A stretch of DNA of 64,000 nucleotides, from positions 1,860,001-1,924,000 of the forward strand of contig NZ_CP035375.1 in the NCBI RefSeq assembly GCF_004118935.1. Direction: 5' to 3'. The stretch comes from Salinibacterium sp. UTAS2018 (GTDB taxonomy: Bacteria; Actinomycetota; Actinomycetes; Actinomycetales; Microbacteriaceae). Both the position numbers and the translations under genes were made by a program. Positions 17,801-24,866 of this stretch are shown here, piece after piece. Numbering within the stretch: the stretch's first letter is position 1; every line of letters starts with the position of its first letter. The notes under the pieces were generated by a model that saw only the letters and a program-made list of their open reading frames with translations, searched no databases and was not told the DNA's origin.

Positions 17801-19078
17801 TGAATCAGCAGCCGGCGCGCTGGACTTGTAGTCAAGGCCATCCGGAATCGTATCGATGATCGTGAAGTTGCTCGTCGAGAGCGCGTACTCGGATGCCTGG
17901 AATGTGAGCGACCAGATGCTCGTGTCGCCCTGCTCGATCCCTGGATCGTCAACGGTCTTCTGGAGCGAAACGTCTTCAGCGGTCACCGTTGCGGTGTCGT
18001 CATCCGTGTATTCCGTCGTGCCATAGGTGCCAGTAGCGACCGCGTAGTTCGTGAGCTCTTGCTCGTCTGAGGTCAGCGCTCCCGTGTTGTTGTCAAGGTT
18101 GGCGGTGGCGTTGCCGGCCGAGGCCTCGTTTTCCCGCAACGGGATTGCAGCAGCGTAAGAAATTTCGAGCGTGTCGCCGGCGGCGATAGTGCCGAGGGAG
18201 GTCCACTCCACCTTTGTGTAAACAGCGTCAGGGAGAGGGCCCGCTCCGTCGGGGTCAACAGTCACCGTTGAGGTCGTGGGGACGAAACCGTTGCAATCAA
18301 CAGCAGCCGGCAACGGGGTGTCGTCGATGCGGCCGGAACCGGTGTACTCCTCGTCGGTTCCCGCAGTGTTGTCTTGGCTGGAGCATCCGAGGAATTCAAG
18401 ACCCGCAGGCAAGTAGTCGACGATCGAAAAATTGGTGCTGTCATTAACGCTGTTGTTGGTGATTTCGAGGGTGTAGACGGTCTTGTTGTCGTGAACACCA
18501 CGCAGCAGCTCGCCCTCGGGGCTCGGTTCACTCTTCTCAAGTTCGAAGGGCACCAACGTGGTGGTGGAAGTCGCCGTGTCCCACCCGGTGCGAGTGTCTT
18601 CGTCAACCTCGCCGGTTTCAGGATCGAACTCAACGACAATGCGCGGGTTGGAGTTAACAAACGCTTCCGCGTCGTTTGTGAACGTGGCATCCACGTCATA
18701 AGTGAGAAGGTCATACGCAAACGAATAGGTCAGCGGCAGCACGATGCCTGCTGAAAGGTCAGCGACGTTGCTCCAAATTACCTTGGTCGTTCCATCCGAC
18801 AACAGGATCTGTTCGCTCACGGGGTAGGTCGAGTCGGTGAGCGTAGCGCCCACCGGCAGGATGTCAGTGAAAGTCAGGTTGTAGGCGTTGATCGCTGGCA
18901 CCGATGACTGCTGCACCGAGAGCGTGACCGACACGTCACTGCCATACAGAGTGGAGGCGCTCACCTCGCTCGTGAGCTGCACATCGGGATTGCCCGCCGC
19001 GGTCGCAACGGCGGCGGGAACAGTGATGCTCGCCACCACAAGGGCTACGGCGAGCAGAGAGTGCGTAAAAAACTTCAC
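11810..19078 (-). CDS. Giant wall-anchored surface protein, paralogue 2 (DUF11 + SdrD-B repeats, LAFTG signal)
   Basis: This 2422-aa secreted protein starts at a GTG with AAGG about 12 nt upstream. Its signal peptide ends near AAVATAAG. About nine DUF11-like units run to residue about 1445, for example SLQKSSNAVDGMVAAGD. Eight SdrD-B-like units follow, for example SIGDYIWFDQNSDGIQDSNE. The LAFTG sorting signal starts at about residue 2376, with a hydrophobic helix and RPRRRAG tail. The GD-V-WLD-N-DG-QD pattern indicates calcium-binding loops. No sortase gene lies in the window, so a class E-type sortase elsewhere must be assumed for anchoring. The partner ligand is not deducible. Confidence 0.9.
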   Translation of the reverse strand: MKFFTHSLLAVALVVASITVPAAVATAAGNPDVQLTSEVSASTLYGSDVSVTLSVQQSSVPAINAYNLTFTDILPVGATLTDSTYPVSEQILLSDGTTKVIWSNVADLSAGIVLPLTYSFAYDLLTYDVDATFTNDAEAFVNSNPRIVVEFDPETGEVDEDTRTGWDTATSTTTLVPFELEKSEPSPEGELLRGVHDNKTVYTLEITNNSVNDSTNFSIVDYLPAGLEFLGCSSQDNTAGTDEEYTGSGRIDDTPLPAAVDCNGFVPTTSTVTVDPDGAGPLPDAVYTKVEWTSLGTIAAGDTLEISYAAAIPLRENEASAGNATANLDNNTGALTSDEQELTNYAVATGTYGTTEYTDDDTATVTAEDVSLQKTVDDPGIEQGDTSIWSLTFQASEYALSTSNFTIIDTIPDGLDYKSSAPAADSAVTNADGTITLSWDFPGFVAASESRTITVTTEARTDYRNGGGPVSSNDEWVNTVTLGGTAEIITDSGANTSTLPIVDDSSASQTGQGIDINKRVAQPADIATTCGAESGLAFSETVTGPFHPGDLVCYELTVDFPGILDSLEVNVADFLPAGFTYETFEYTSASTLTAADGIVFSNDAGSPLLSWNVGDVDASAEFQVLISARISDPAAITDGSITANIMKMTYENTAGDVFQLRDQADTLVEKPIVTVAKGITELNTNPISGAPVDTLTVQATDRVTYSITVTNDGSQAAENISIRDNLPALLECSDIENISDAGACGSPAPVRSIEWTVPGPVAAGDSYTVTYDVITPDDSSLGDVFLNTTGVRNYEGDTNNGGPQVYVPENNIDPTLEDDANSDEATDTATASVERPTVVKTATTSIDEGGNNAASEATIGELITYTVTTTIPEGGSAYENPAVTDIISDDLEIVGTPTFTVDGGASQNATVSGQLVTAPLGATYTNEPNSGDDLIVLTIVVRVLDASGPVRADAVSNNATLAWDHIDGSSDSGVSDSVTTTIVEPDISLQKSSNAVDGMVAAGDVIEYTLALRNSSASNVSTAHDTVIVDTLPDTVQPLNGTGDPVTADATLPGGGVWDQSERTITFTVASIAPGAGPDFTYSVEVVNPLRGGAAIVNTADATTTSIAGEVPDERTSESALGTEEGGYQDSSIVTLQTPGVGVNKTATPETRTIGEAVTYTVDVTIPSGVLADDVTIIDTMPANVRFGAFNDDAVCDQDGSACSEEVDLIGAPSTSDRTIGFSIGDFDPAVAEDRVITFSYTGIVTTAATDGSTLVNTVRPYWNDENLVDGTPTTVPAPADFANDGTPSTANTQIVEPTLTIDKAVEDQTADSDTRRAKPGDALEYTVIVTNTGTAPAYDVTVTDAPDDRVTDFTSVAPAGVTNTDSDPSDGTLSWSISGPIAVGDSVEITYTVTMPLLSGSDAVLTGAEIVNTADISGYFGVPAADRDPAIDYNEYDDVTADVVSIELDLASIGNYIWYDVNNDGVQDPTEPGLANVGVTVVGLGADGTFGTPDDKTYNTVTDSEGEYLVQSLPSGIYRVTVDAATLPAGMTASYDFDGTTVTPNGVWQGALAENGEERDVDFGYTGTGSIGDYIWFDQNSDGIQDSNEPGLPDATVTVVFGGQDGDLATTADNATITTTTDADGNYTVNNLPAGPYSVTVSDLPAGYAVVSDPNGGTSETSTTALTAGEDRTDQDFGYNGTASIGDYVWLDRDNDGVQDPTERGINGAQLQLTWFGNDGIEGNGDDGVFLTTTDALGAYTFPNLLPGDYSVEVLGGLPDGVVNSFDSDGNNNSQTPVSISVGDAVTSVDFGYFADSVIGDRVWWDRNSDGVQNVGEPGLGNVDISVTYFGADGVAGGTGTNTDVVYTAQTDADGDWIIINIPDGEYLVEVTAGIPSGFAQTYDDDAATEGLGGQSQTTLDASDLNQDFGYNGDSSISDLVWLDLNNDGVQDAGEPGLAGVDVTLVWFGADGVAGGGDDVTFVETTDDNGEYFFGGLPEGNYSVTVDTATLPAGLLPSFDADAGTNTPTPGTPASGVAANSTTAVSLPADTDLDTIDFGYAATGSLGDTVWLDQNSDGVVDADEVGIPEVGVTLTWAGLDGLLGTPDDVVFTTTTDASGNYLFEHLPTGTFTVELTNLPAGVAATADPDGGDDDASQLVLSAGEANLEQDFGYAGDAGVGDLLWLDVDNDGVQGANEPGLPGIVITITSPGTDGVFGTADDIVITTTTDENGNYLEEGLPAGEVQVSYDPTTLPEGYVPSADLDGGDFFDTTATLVSGETLLDVDFIVIGSATLIGAVFDDADGDGVRDTGELGIPNATVDVVWAGPNGPVTITVVTDADGAWVLTNLPAGTYTATVDLSSVSSDYRPSTGTSSTVELPAFGSRSVVQGLTNLMLAFTGSNIALGGGLAVLLLLLGFALTRPRRRAGTATAPAVAALTTGK

Positions 19079-19160
19079 AGGTGTGGCCTTAAATCGCGGG
19101 TGAGGCGGTCGGATCGGGTCAGCGAATGAAAAGAGACCATTCGGGAGACATCGAAGACAG

Positions 19161-19207
19161 GTATACGTATACGTCTACGTCTCTGAAAGTACCCCGATTT
19201 GTCCCCC
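19161..19207 (-). promoter_or_regulatory. Probable control region of surface-protein gene 2
   Basis: GTACCCC (19189-19195) and GTCCCCC (19201-19207) form a 12-bp-period direct repeat like the one before paralogue 1. Next to it on the gene side is the perfect 12-bp palindrome GTATACGTATAC (19161-19172), which also offers TATAC-type -10 sequences. The pair lies 83-129 bp before the GTG start. Confidence 0.45.
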
Positions 19208-19488
19208 ACCGCAGCAATTCGTTACCAAACGATACAAACTATGCGCACGCCACCATGACAAAAAATCCCCGTAAACATAGGGCTGCCACGGCGATGACAG
19301 CCACGAGCACCCGGCGTTCGCCGAGATCGGATCTCCGTTCGTGCCACGTTCGACTGGGCTTGCTCCCTAGGCCATGGATCAGTCTTTCAGCGAAAAAGTG
19401 GTCTAGTTCAGGCCGCTGATCATGGCATGCTGCTCACCGCTCAACCGGCGCGCTGCGGCGTGAGCCCCCATTGTTTACTGCACACCAC

Positions 19489-19494
19489 TAGCCT
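19489..19494 (+). promoter_or_regulatory. -10 box of a likely leaderless MFS transcript
   Basis: TAGCCT ends 6 nt before the ATG at 19501, and no Shine-Dalgarno is visible. This spacing places the transcription start at or next to the ATG. Confidence 0.5.
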
Positions 19495-19500
19495 GTTCGC

Positions 19501-20958
19501 ATGAAGGACAACACTGGCGACAACGACGCCCCCAGCACTCCGGCTGTTCCGCGCGTCTCGAACACGCGCGCGATTGGCACGGTCGGGCAAGGCCTCATCA
19601 CGGAATCCGCGATTCCGAAGAGTCGCGTGCGCGCGTGGGCGCTCTGGGATTGGGGCTCCGCAGCGTTCAACGCGGTTGTCACAACCTTCGTGTTCAGCAC
19701 CTACCTCGCGAGTGGACTGTTCATCGATCCCGAGATCGTGGCCGCAGCGGCAGGCGACGACAAGAACCCGGCGCTCGTTCTTGCCCAGGCAAGCAACACG
19801 ACCGTGATCTCTGGGGCCCTGACCATTGCCGGAATTCTCGTTGCCCTTTTGGCGCCCATCTTGGGGCAGCGCTCTGACGGCTCCGGTCGCCGCAAGCTGT
19901 GGCTCGCGATCAACACGGGCTTAGTCGTGGTGGCGATGGGGGCAATGTTCTTCGTCGTACCGATCCCCTCCTATATCTACCTGGGCGCCGCGCTGTTGGC
20001 GGCCGGCAACATCTTCTTCGAGTTCGCGAGCGTCAACTACAACGCAATGCTCGTGCAGGTCTCTACCCCTAAGACGGTGGGCCGCGTCTCGGGCTTCGGC
20101 TGGGGTATGGGTTACATCGGCGGCATCGTGCTGCTGATCATCCTGCTCGTGTTGTTCATTCAGAACTTCGGCAGCGATACGGGCAACGGCCTGCTCAACG
20201 TGCCGTTTGGTTCGGATGGCGGAGCCCTCGACATCCGCTTTGCCATTCTGGCGTCGGCGGCCTGGTTCGCCATCTTCGCGATCCCAGTGTTGATTGCTGT
20301 GCCGGAGATTCCCGCCGGTGCCCGCGAAAACCGGGTGAGTTTCTTCGCCAGCTACGCCAAGCTTTTTGGCACCATCAAGACTCTCGCCAAGAAGAGCCCT
20401 CAGGTGCTCATGTTCTTGCTCGCGAGCGCGGTGTTCCGTGATGGCCTCGCCGCCGTCTTCACGTTCGGCGCGATCATTGCCGCGCAAGTGTTCGGCTTCA
20501 GCCCCAGCGAGGTCATCTACTTCGCGGTCGCCGCCAACCTCGTGGCCGGTATTGGAACCTTTATTGGCGGATGGCTCGACGACAAGTTGGGCGCCAAGAA
20601 CGTGATCATCGGCTCACTGATCGGTCTCGTGCTCGCCGGTCTCGCTGTGCTCTTCGTCGGCGACGCCAAAACCGGGTTCTGGATCGCTGGCCTGTTCTTG
20701 ACGCTCTTCGTCGGGCCCGTGCAGGCAGCAAGCCGCAGCTTCCTTGCGCGCATCACACCGGTCGGGCGCGAGGGCGAGATCTTTGGTCTCTATGCCACCA
20801 CGGGTCGCGCCGTGAGCTTCTTGGCTCCCGGCCTCTTCACCCTGTTTGTGGCCATGACGGGAGACACTCGTTTCGGCATCATCGGAATCGTGATCGTGCT
20901 GCTCGCGGGCCTCGTGCTGATGCTGCCGGTAAAGGCCAAGCAGTCGGTGATCGACTAG
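19501..20958 (+). CDS. MFS transporter, UMF1/Atg22-like
   Basis: This 485-aa integral membrane protein has about 12 predicted transmembrane helices. The N-terminal motif RAWALWDWGSAAFNAVVTTF is typical of the UMF1 branch of the major facilitator superfamily. SDGSGRRK between helices 2 and 3 is the MFS loop motif. The substrate is unknown. A MarR-type regulator follows 69 bp downstream on the same strand and may control it. The first 40 residues are polar and probably cytoplasmic. Confidence 0.85.
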   Translation: MKDNTGDNDAPSTPAVPRVSNTRAIGTVGQGLITESAIPKSRVRAWALWDWGSAAFNAVVTTFVFSTYLASGLFIDPEIVAAAAGDDKNPALVLAQASNTTVISGALTIAGILVALLAPILGQRSDGSGRRKLWLAINTGLVVVAMGAMFFVVPIPSYIYLGAALLAAGNIFFEFASVNYNAMLVQVSTPKTVGRVSGFGWGMGYIGGIVLLIILLVLFIQNFGSDTGNGLLNVPFGSDGGALDIRFAILASAAWFAIFAIPVLIAVPEIPAGARENRVSFFASYAKLFGTIKTLAKKSPQVLMFLLASAVFRDGLAAVFTFGAIIAAQVFGFSPSEVIYFAVAANLVAGIGTFIGGWLDDKLGAKNVIIGSLIGLVLAGLAVLFVGDAKTGFWIAGLFLTLFVGPVQAASRSFLARITPVGREGEIFGLYATTGRAVSFLAPGLFTLFVAMTGDTRFGIIGIVIVLLAGLVLMLPVKAKQSVID

Positions 20959-21002
20959 TTCGCGATCGTCGTTTGTAGTTCTGGGCTGGTTGGCTTCGTG
21001 TA

Positions 21003-21024
21003 CTGAGAACAGGAGTAATCTCAG
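21003..21024 (+). promoter_or_regulatory. MarR operator candidate overlapping -10 box
   Basis: CTGAGA-N10-TCTCAG is a perfect 6-bp-arm dyad ending 3 bp before the MarR-like gene's ATG. The -10 candidate TAATCT (21016-21021) lies inside it, 6 nt from the start codon. Binding here would block transcription directly, a usual layout for MarR autoregulation. Confidence 0.5.
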
Positions 21025-21027
21025 ATT

Positions 21028-21504
21028 ATGGACACGCAACAACCCATCAGTTATTGGGTGAAGGTCGTTGACCGCATCATCGACGACCTCTTCGCCCTCA
21101 CCCTCGAAGAGCACGGCATCACTCGCCGCCAGTGGCAACTTCTTGTCGTGCTGGCCAAGGGACCGGCCGGTATCGATCGACTGGATATCGAGATCGCGCC
21201 CTTCTTGCTACCGAAGAGCGCCGTGACCCCGCTGGCACCCGCGACTGATCCGCACACCACATCGCGGGAGTCGCTGGATGAGCTGGTGGAAAGCGACTGG
21301 CTCACGACGGACGGCTCGCTGTTTGATCTCACCGAGCGCGGTCGTGGTGTGGTGGAGCGTCTCGCGGCGGTAATCGCGGGCGAACGCACTAAGGCGACTG
21401 CGGGCGTTACCGACGAGCAGTACCGAACGACGGTGACCGTGCTCGAGACGATGGCCAAGAACTTGCACGCGCAGCTTCAGGGAGCGGCCTCGCCCACACC
21501 TTAG
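21028..21504 (+). CDS. MarR-family transcriptional regulator
   Basis: This 158-aa protein has a helical N-terminus followed by a winged helix-turn-helix (ITRRQWQLLVVLAKGPAGID, then ESLDELVESDWLTTDGSLFDLTERGRGVVERL). The wing sequence L-T-E-R-G-R is characteristic of MarR proteins. It follows the MFS gene on the same strand and likely regulates itself and perhaps a transporter. The ligand is unknown. The mRNA appears leaderless. Confidence 0.8.
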   Translation: MDTQQPISYWVKVVDRIIDDLFALTLEEHGITRRQWQLLVVLAKGPAGIDRLDIEIAPFLLPKSAVTPLAPATDPHTTSRESLDELVESDWLTTDGSLFDLTERGRGVVERLAAVIAGERTKATAGVTDEQYRTTVTVLETMAKNLHAQLQGAASPTP

Positions 21505-21541
21505 CCTCGCGGCCCGCGGCCCAATACTGCTGGCGTAGCGC

Positions 21542-22066
21542 CTAGTAGGGACCACTGCCGCGTCGCGCTAAATAGCGGCGGCGAGATCGTTCGGCGTGCT
21601 GACGGTCGCGCTCAACAAGGGTGTCGCGGTGCGCGACGAGCAGCCGGATGAGGATGGCAGCGAGCGCTCCGAGAAGAAAGCCGGTGGTGTTAGAGATCAG
21701 GTCTCGCACCTCGGGGTAGCGCGAGGGCAGAAAGAGCAGCTGGCTGAGCTCAATGGCGGCTGACATCAGGGTGCCGGCGAAGAGCAGCATCCACCAGTGG
21801 CGGCGAGCCAGAAGCATGGCAAGCAGGATGCCGAGCGGCACGAACATCAGGACGTTGCCGATGAATTCGATGGTGAGGTAGTTGACGCTGAGCGGCACCC
21901 CACGGCTGTGAAGCGCTTCAAGCAGGCGATAGGCCACGCGTGACACCGTGCCGGTGCCCGGCATCTGCGGTGTCAGCGTAATCGCGGCCACAAACAGCGC
22001 GTACCCCACGAACAGCACTCCCGTAATGCGGCGCCGAAAACGCGTAGCGCGGGGCCCTTCGTGCAC
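21542..22066 (-). CDS. VanZ-like membrane protein
   Basis: This 174-aa protein has four to five hydrophobic segments. The conserved VanZ block N-x-x-x-F-x-P-L-G (EFIGNVLMFVPLGILLAM) is followed by SAAIELSQLLFLPSRYPEVRDLISNTTGFLLGA, including the D-x-x-x-N-x-x-G motif. The family is named after a teicoplanin-resistance accessory protein, but most members have no defined role. The basic tail (RRRYLARRGSG) is cytoplasmic. It sits next to the polysaccharide cluster on the same strand, 131 bp away, and is convergent with the MarR gene. Confidence 0.8.
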   Translation of the reverse strand: MHEGPRATRFRRRITGVLFVGYALFVAAITLTPQMPGTGTVSRVAYRLLEALHSRGVPLSVNYLTIEFIGNVLMFVPLGILLAMLLARRHWWMLLFAGTLMSAAIELSQLLFLPSRYPEVRDLISNTTGFLLGALAAILIRLLVAHRDTLVERDRQHAERSRRRYLARRGSGPY

Positions 22067-22197
22067 GTGCTTACCCCCAAATTGTGAATGCCAAGCCTAT
22101 CTCGCGCTGCGGGGTTCGACTTCTGGGGCATGCCGCCGCTACCGCTCTACGAGGACCGGTTCGGGGAGCGACGCGAAGTTATCGCCTTCACCAAAAG

Positions 22198-23631
22198 TTA
22201 CTTTCTGTAGTCGCCGATTCGGGGTTGGTCAGCAAGATCTGGCGCTGGGCGAAATTTAGGTTTCGCCCAAAGATCTCTCGGTGCAACCGCGAGCAAAAGG
22301 ATCGCGACAAAAAGACCATGCGACAACATCGACGTCAAGATTCCAGAGTTTGATAAAGCGATAGTAGGCATCAACATCACTAGAGACCCGACCGCCACCG
22401 GCAAACCGTGCGCAGCCCGGTCGAGTACTCGCAAATAAACGAGCAGGACAACAGCAGCACCTGCCATGCCCGCATAACCATAGTTCGCGAAACCGTCTGC
22501 AAAAAGGTTCGCGTTCATCGCCGTGCTTGACGAACCGACTGTCGCCAAGCCGATCACGCGCGGGACGCTCAATTCGTACGGATAATCGAGCCATGAGCCA
22601 AATATTGATCCGCTCAAATGCACTTGTGGGTTCGCAGTGAAGAAGCCGACGTAGACGCTCAAAAGAAGACCCGGCGTAAACAGAAAACGTCGAGAAAAGA
22701 GGGAAGTCCATAGGTTGCTGTCGGAAATCTCATCGAGAGCAGCAGCCACGAGCATCATGATGGTTGCTCCGGCAATAATGATGAGCGGACTGGGCCAGAC
22801 CTTCTTCCGGAAAACGAACGCCACCAGAAGCAGGGCAGGAACCGAGAAAAGAATTGTCTTGAAACCGGTTCCGCTGAAAAGAAGCGCTTGCCCCAATACG
22901 CCGAGCAGCACCACGTCCCACCGCTTCGTGTAGAGGCCACGGGCAATGATTAGCGGATTGATTACGTTCCCTTGCGTGCTCACCAGATACCCGAGAGCCC
23001 CGGCACCGGAGAGACCGGCCGCGTACTCGGACCGAACGTCGTACACATCCAATATCGATACGAACTGCAAGCTGAGGCCAACGGTGAACGCCATCAGGGC
23101 GTAAGTGAGCGCCGATACCAACCCGATGACGATCCAAAACGAGGTCGCGGATAGCCGAAACGGAAGGGGCTTCACCGGAGATCGACGTCTAGCCCCGAAT
23201 ACCGCGATCAGAAAACTGCCCCCCACGGCCAAGCTGGCGGTTAGAGCTTGTTCGGGAGAGAGGAAGCCTACATACGGGGCCATAAGCATTCCGGGCGCAA
23301 CCGCGATTGCAAATAGCATCCACAGCGTAAAGCTCGAAGGCCGTTCGATCCTGCGCGGCAAGCAAAGCGCTACGAGGGTAGCCGCGAAAGTTGTTATGAC
23401 GATTATCTGGGGAACAGGTGCTTCGTAGCGATACCCAAGGTAGCTGAACGTCGGAGTCACGAGCGTGAAATACACATAGTGCAGGACTACTGCATACCCG
23501 ACAACAGATAGCGGCAATAGAACGACGTCCCGTATGAGTACCTTTGGCGTCGCTAGGCCAACCGGCCGCTGAAAGCGCATAGTTTGAAGCCTAACGCTGC
23601 GATTATTTTCTGGACCCGGGCTCGAGGTCAC
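22198..23631 (-). CDS. Wzy-like polysaccharide repeat-unit polymerase
   Basis: This 477-aa protein is strongly hydrophobic, with about 11-12 transmembrane helices and a large loop before the last third (residues about 325-370). That is the usual shape of O-antigen/oligosaccharide repeat-unit polymerases. No short catalytic motif can be relied on in this family. Its start overlaps the stop of the upstream GT4 gene by 4 bp (ATGA). It is the last gene of the cluster. The base composition is poorer in GC than the flanks, common for surface polysaccharide genes. Confidence 0.7.
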   Translation of the reverse strand: MTSSPGPENNRSVRLQTMRFQRPVGLATPKVLIRDVVLLPLSVVGYAVVLHYVYFTLVTPTFSYLGYRYEAPVPQIIVITTFAATLVALCLPRRIERPSSFTLWMLFAIAVAPGMLMAPYVGFLSPEQALTASLAVGGSFLIAVFGARRRSPVKPLPFRLSATSFWIVIGLVSALTYALMAFTVGLSLQFVSILDVYDVRSEYAAGLSGAGALGYLVSTQGNVINPLIIARGLYTKRWDVVLLGVLGQALLFSGTGFKTILFSVPALLLVAFVFRKKVWPSPLIIIAGATIMMLVAAALDEISDSNLWTSLFSRRFLFTPGLLLSVYVGFFTANPQVHLSGSIFGSWLDYPYELSVPRVIGLATVGSSSTAMNANLFADGFANYGYAGMAGAAVVLLVYLRVLDRAAHGLPVAVGSLVMLMPTIALSNSGILTSMLSHGLFVAILLLAVAPRDLWAKPKFRPAPDLADQPRIGDYRK

Positions 23632-24866
23632 GATGTCGTGCCTTCATCGACGACTTCTCGCATAAGCGAGTCGAGTCGGTCCCCTAATACGCGGTAGTCG
23701 TAGTGCTCCGAGACATAATCACTCGCCTTTTTCGACCAGTCTTCGCGCTCCGCCGAGCTGGAATCAAGAACCCTCAGCAGCCCACCCGCAATAGCGTCAG
23801 CATCGTTTCCCGCGACGCACACGCCGCCGCCTGAATCTCTCACCGGGTTATTTCTAGAGTTGCTAGCCATGACTATGGGGCGCCCTGCAGCCATGTAATC
23901 AAACAGTTTATTGAGGCTGATGCCGTAGCGGTAGATCTTCAAATCAAGCAGATTGAGAACCAAGCTATCGGCCGCAGCTGCCACCTTCGGAATCTCGTCT
24001 TTTGGTACCGCCTGCCTGAATTCCATCAAGTCGCCCAGCCCCAATTGGCTGCGAAGCCTCAGCAATTCCGCTTTCTCGGGGCCGTTGCCGACGAAGACCA
24101 ACCGCATATTCGCGTCCGGCCGCAAAGCGATCGCGCGCGCAAAACCAGTCATGATTGCCGGTAGACCGTTTGCGAACCCGATCGAGCCGAAATATAGGAA
24201 CGTGAACTCGGGCGACAGTCGGTCTGACGCGGGGCTCGGGTCGAACTCATCGACGTTCGTTCCGTTCGAGATCCACACTACTTTTTCTGGATCGACACCG
24301 ATCGTCGCTAGATACTCCCCTGCAAACGGGAGTGGACTGATTATTCGCGCGGCTCTGGCGGAAAGATGGCGTTCTAACTGCCGCATGGCACGGGCGATGA
24401 ATCCCTTTTGAGAGAGCTTCCCCATGTCGATGAGCGTCTGCGGCCAAAGATCTCTAATCTCGAACACGAACGGGACCTTGAGTCGTTTTGCCAAGCGACT
24501 CGCGGCCCACGCCGCCAGCGGGTGAACAGTGCTGCCGATGATGACGTCAGGCCGCTCGAGGCCCTCCAGCGAACGCCGCCTGAGCAAGGCCAGAGTGAAC
24601 TCAACCATGTTTATGATTCTGGCGGGCCCATTGCCAACATATGACCGCGTTCGGAGCCAACGAAAGGCGACGCCTCCATTGGAGGTGTCACTGAATTTCT
24701 CATCCGATTGCAAGCGCTGCTTGGAGGAGTTGTGCTCAACGCTCGCCCCGATGATGGTCGGCTCCCACCCCAGCTGGTGCAGACGATGGGCGAGGGAGTA
24801 GTGCCGGGAGCCCGAAGCGGACTCTTTAGGGTCGCTGGCATAGTGGTTGATCAGCCAAACTCTCAT
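23628..24866 (-). CDS. GT4-family glycosyltransferase (WbuB-like)
   Basis: This 412-aa GT-B enzyme transfers a sugar from a nucleotide donor to a lipid-linked acceptor. The N-terminal acceptor domain begins MRVWLINHYASDPKES. The C-terminal donor domain has FLYFGSIGFANGLPAIMTGF and LVFVGNGPEKAELL. The E-x7-E region reads RYGISLNKLFDYMAAGRPIV, where the first position is tyrosine-glycine rather than E. It overlaps the flippase gene and the polymerase gene by 4 bp each. The donor sugar is unknown. Confidence 0.88.
   Translation of the reverse strand: MRVWLINHYASDPKESASGSRHYSLAHRLHQLGWEPTIIGASVEHNSSKQRLQSDEKFSDTSNGGVAFRWLRTRSYVGNGPARIINMVEFTLALLRRRSLEGLERPDVIIGSTVHPLAAWAASRLAKRLKVPFVFEIRDLWPQTLIDMGKLSQKGFIARAMRQLERHLSARAARIISPLPFAGEYLATIGVDPEKVVWISNGTNVDEFDPSPASDRLSPEFTFLYFGSIGFANGLPAIMTGFARAIALRPDANMRLVFVGNGPEKAELLRLRSQLGLGDLMEFRQAVPKDEIPKVAAAADSLVLNLLDLKIYRYGISLNKLFDYMAAGRPIVMASNSRNNPVRDSGGGVCVAGNDADAIAGGLLRVLDSSSAEREDWSKKASDYVSEHYDYRVLGDRLDSLMREVVDEGTTS

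Larger units (their letters stand above)
4204..19078 (-). repeat. Tandem duplication of a 7.3-kb surface-protein gene
   Basis: The genes at 4204-11481 and 11810-19078 share domain order, domain number, signal peptide, sorting signal and length within 3 residues. The copies are clearly diverged in both sequence and repeat linkers, so the duplication is not recent. Inside each gene the SdrD-B units of about 110-125 aa are themselves tandem repeats. Confidence 0.85.
19079..19500. other. 422-bp divergent intergenic region
   Basis: No convincing ORF or RNA gene is seen here. The left part carries the control region of surface-protein gene 2 (direct repeat and palindrome at 19161-19207). The right end carries the MFS gene's -10 box. 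The stretch at about 19210-19480 shows nothing I can name. Confidence 0.6.

Noticed and set aside
4204..19078. CRISPR or DNA satellite array within the surface-protein genes
   Set aside because: The periodicity is about 340-390 bp with diverged copies and follows protein domains. There are no short identical direct repeats with spacers.
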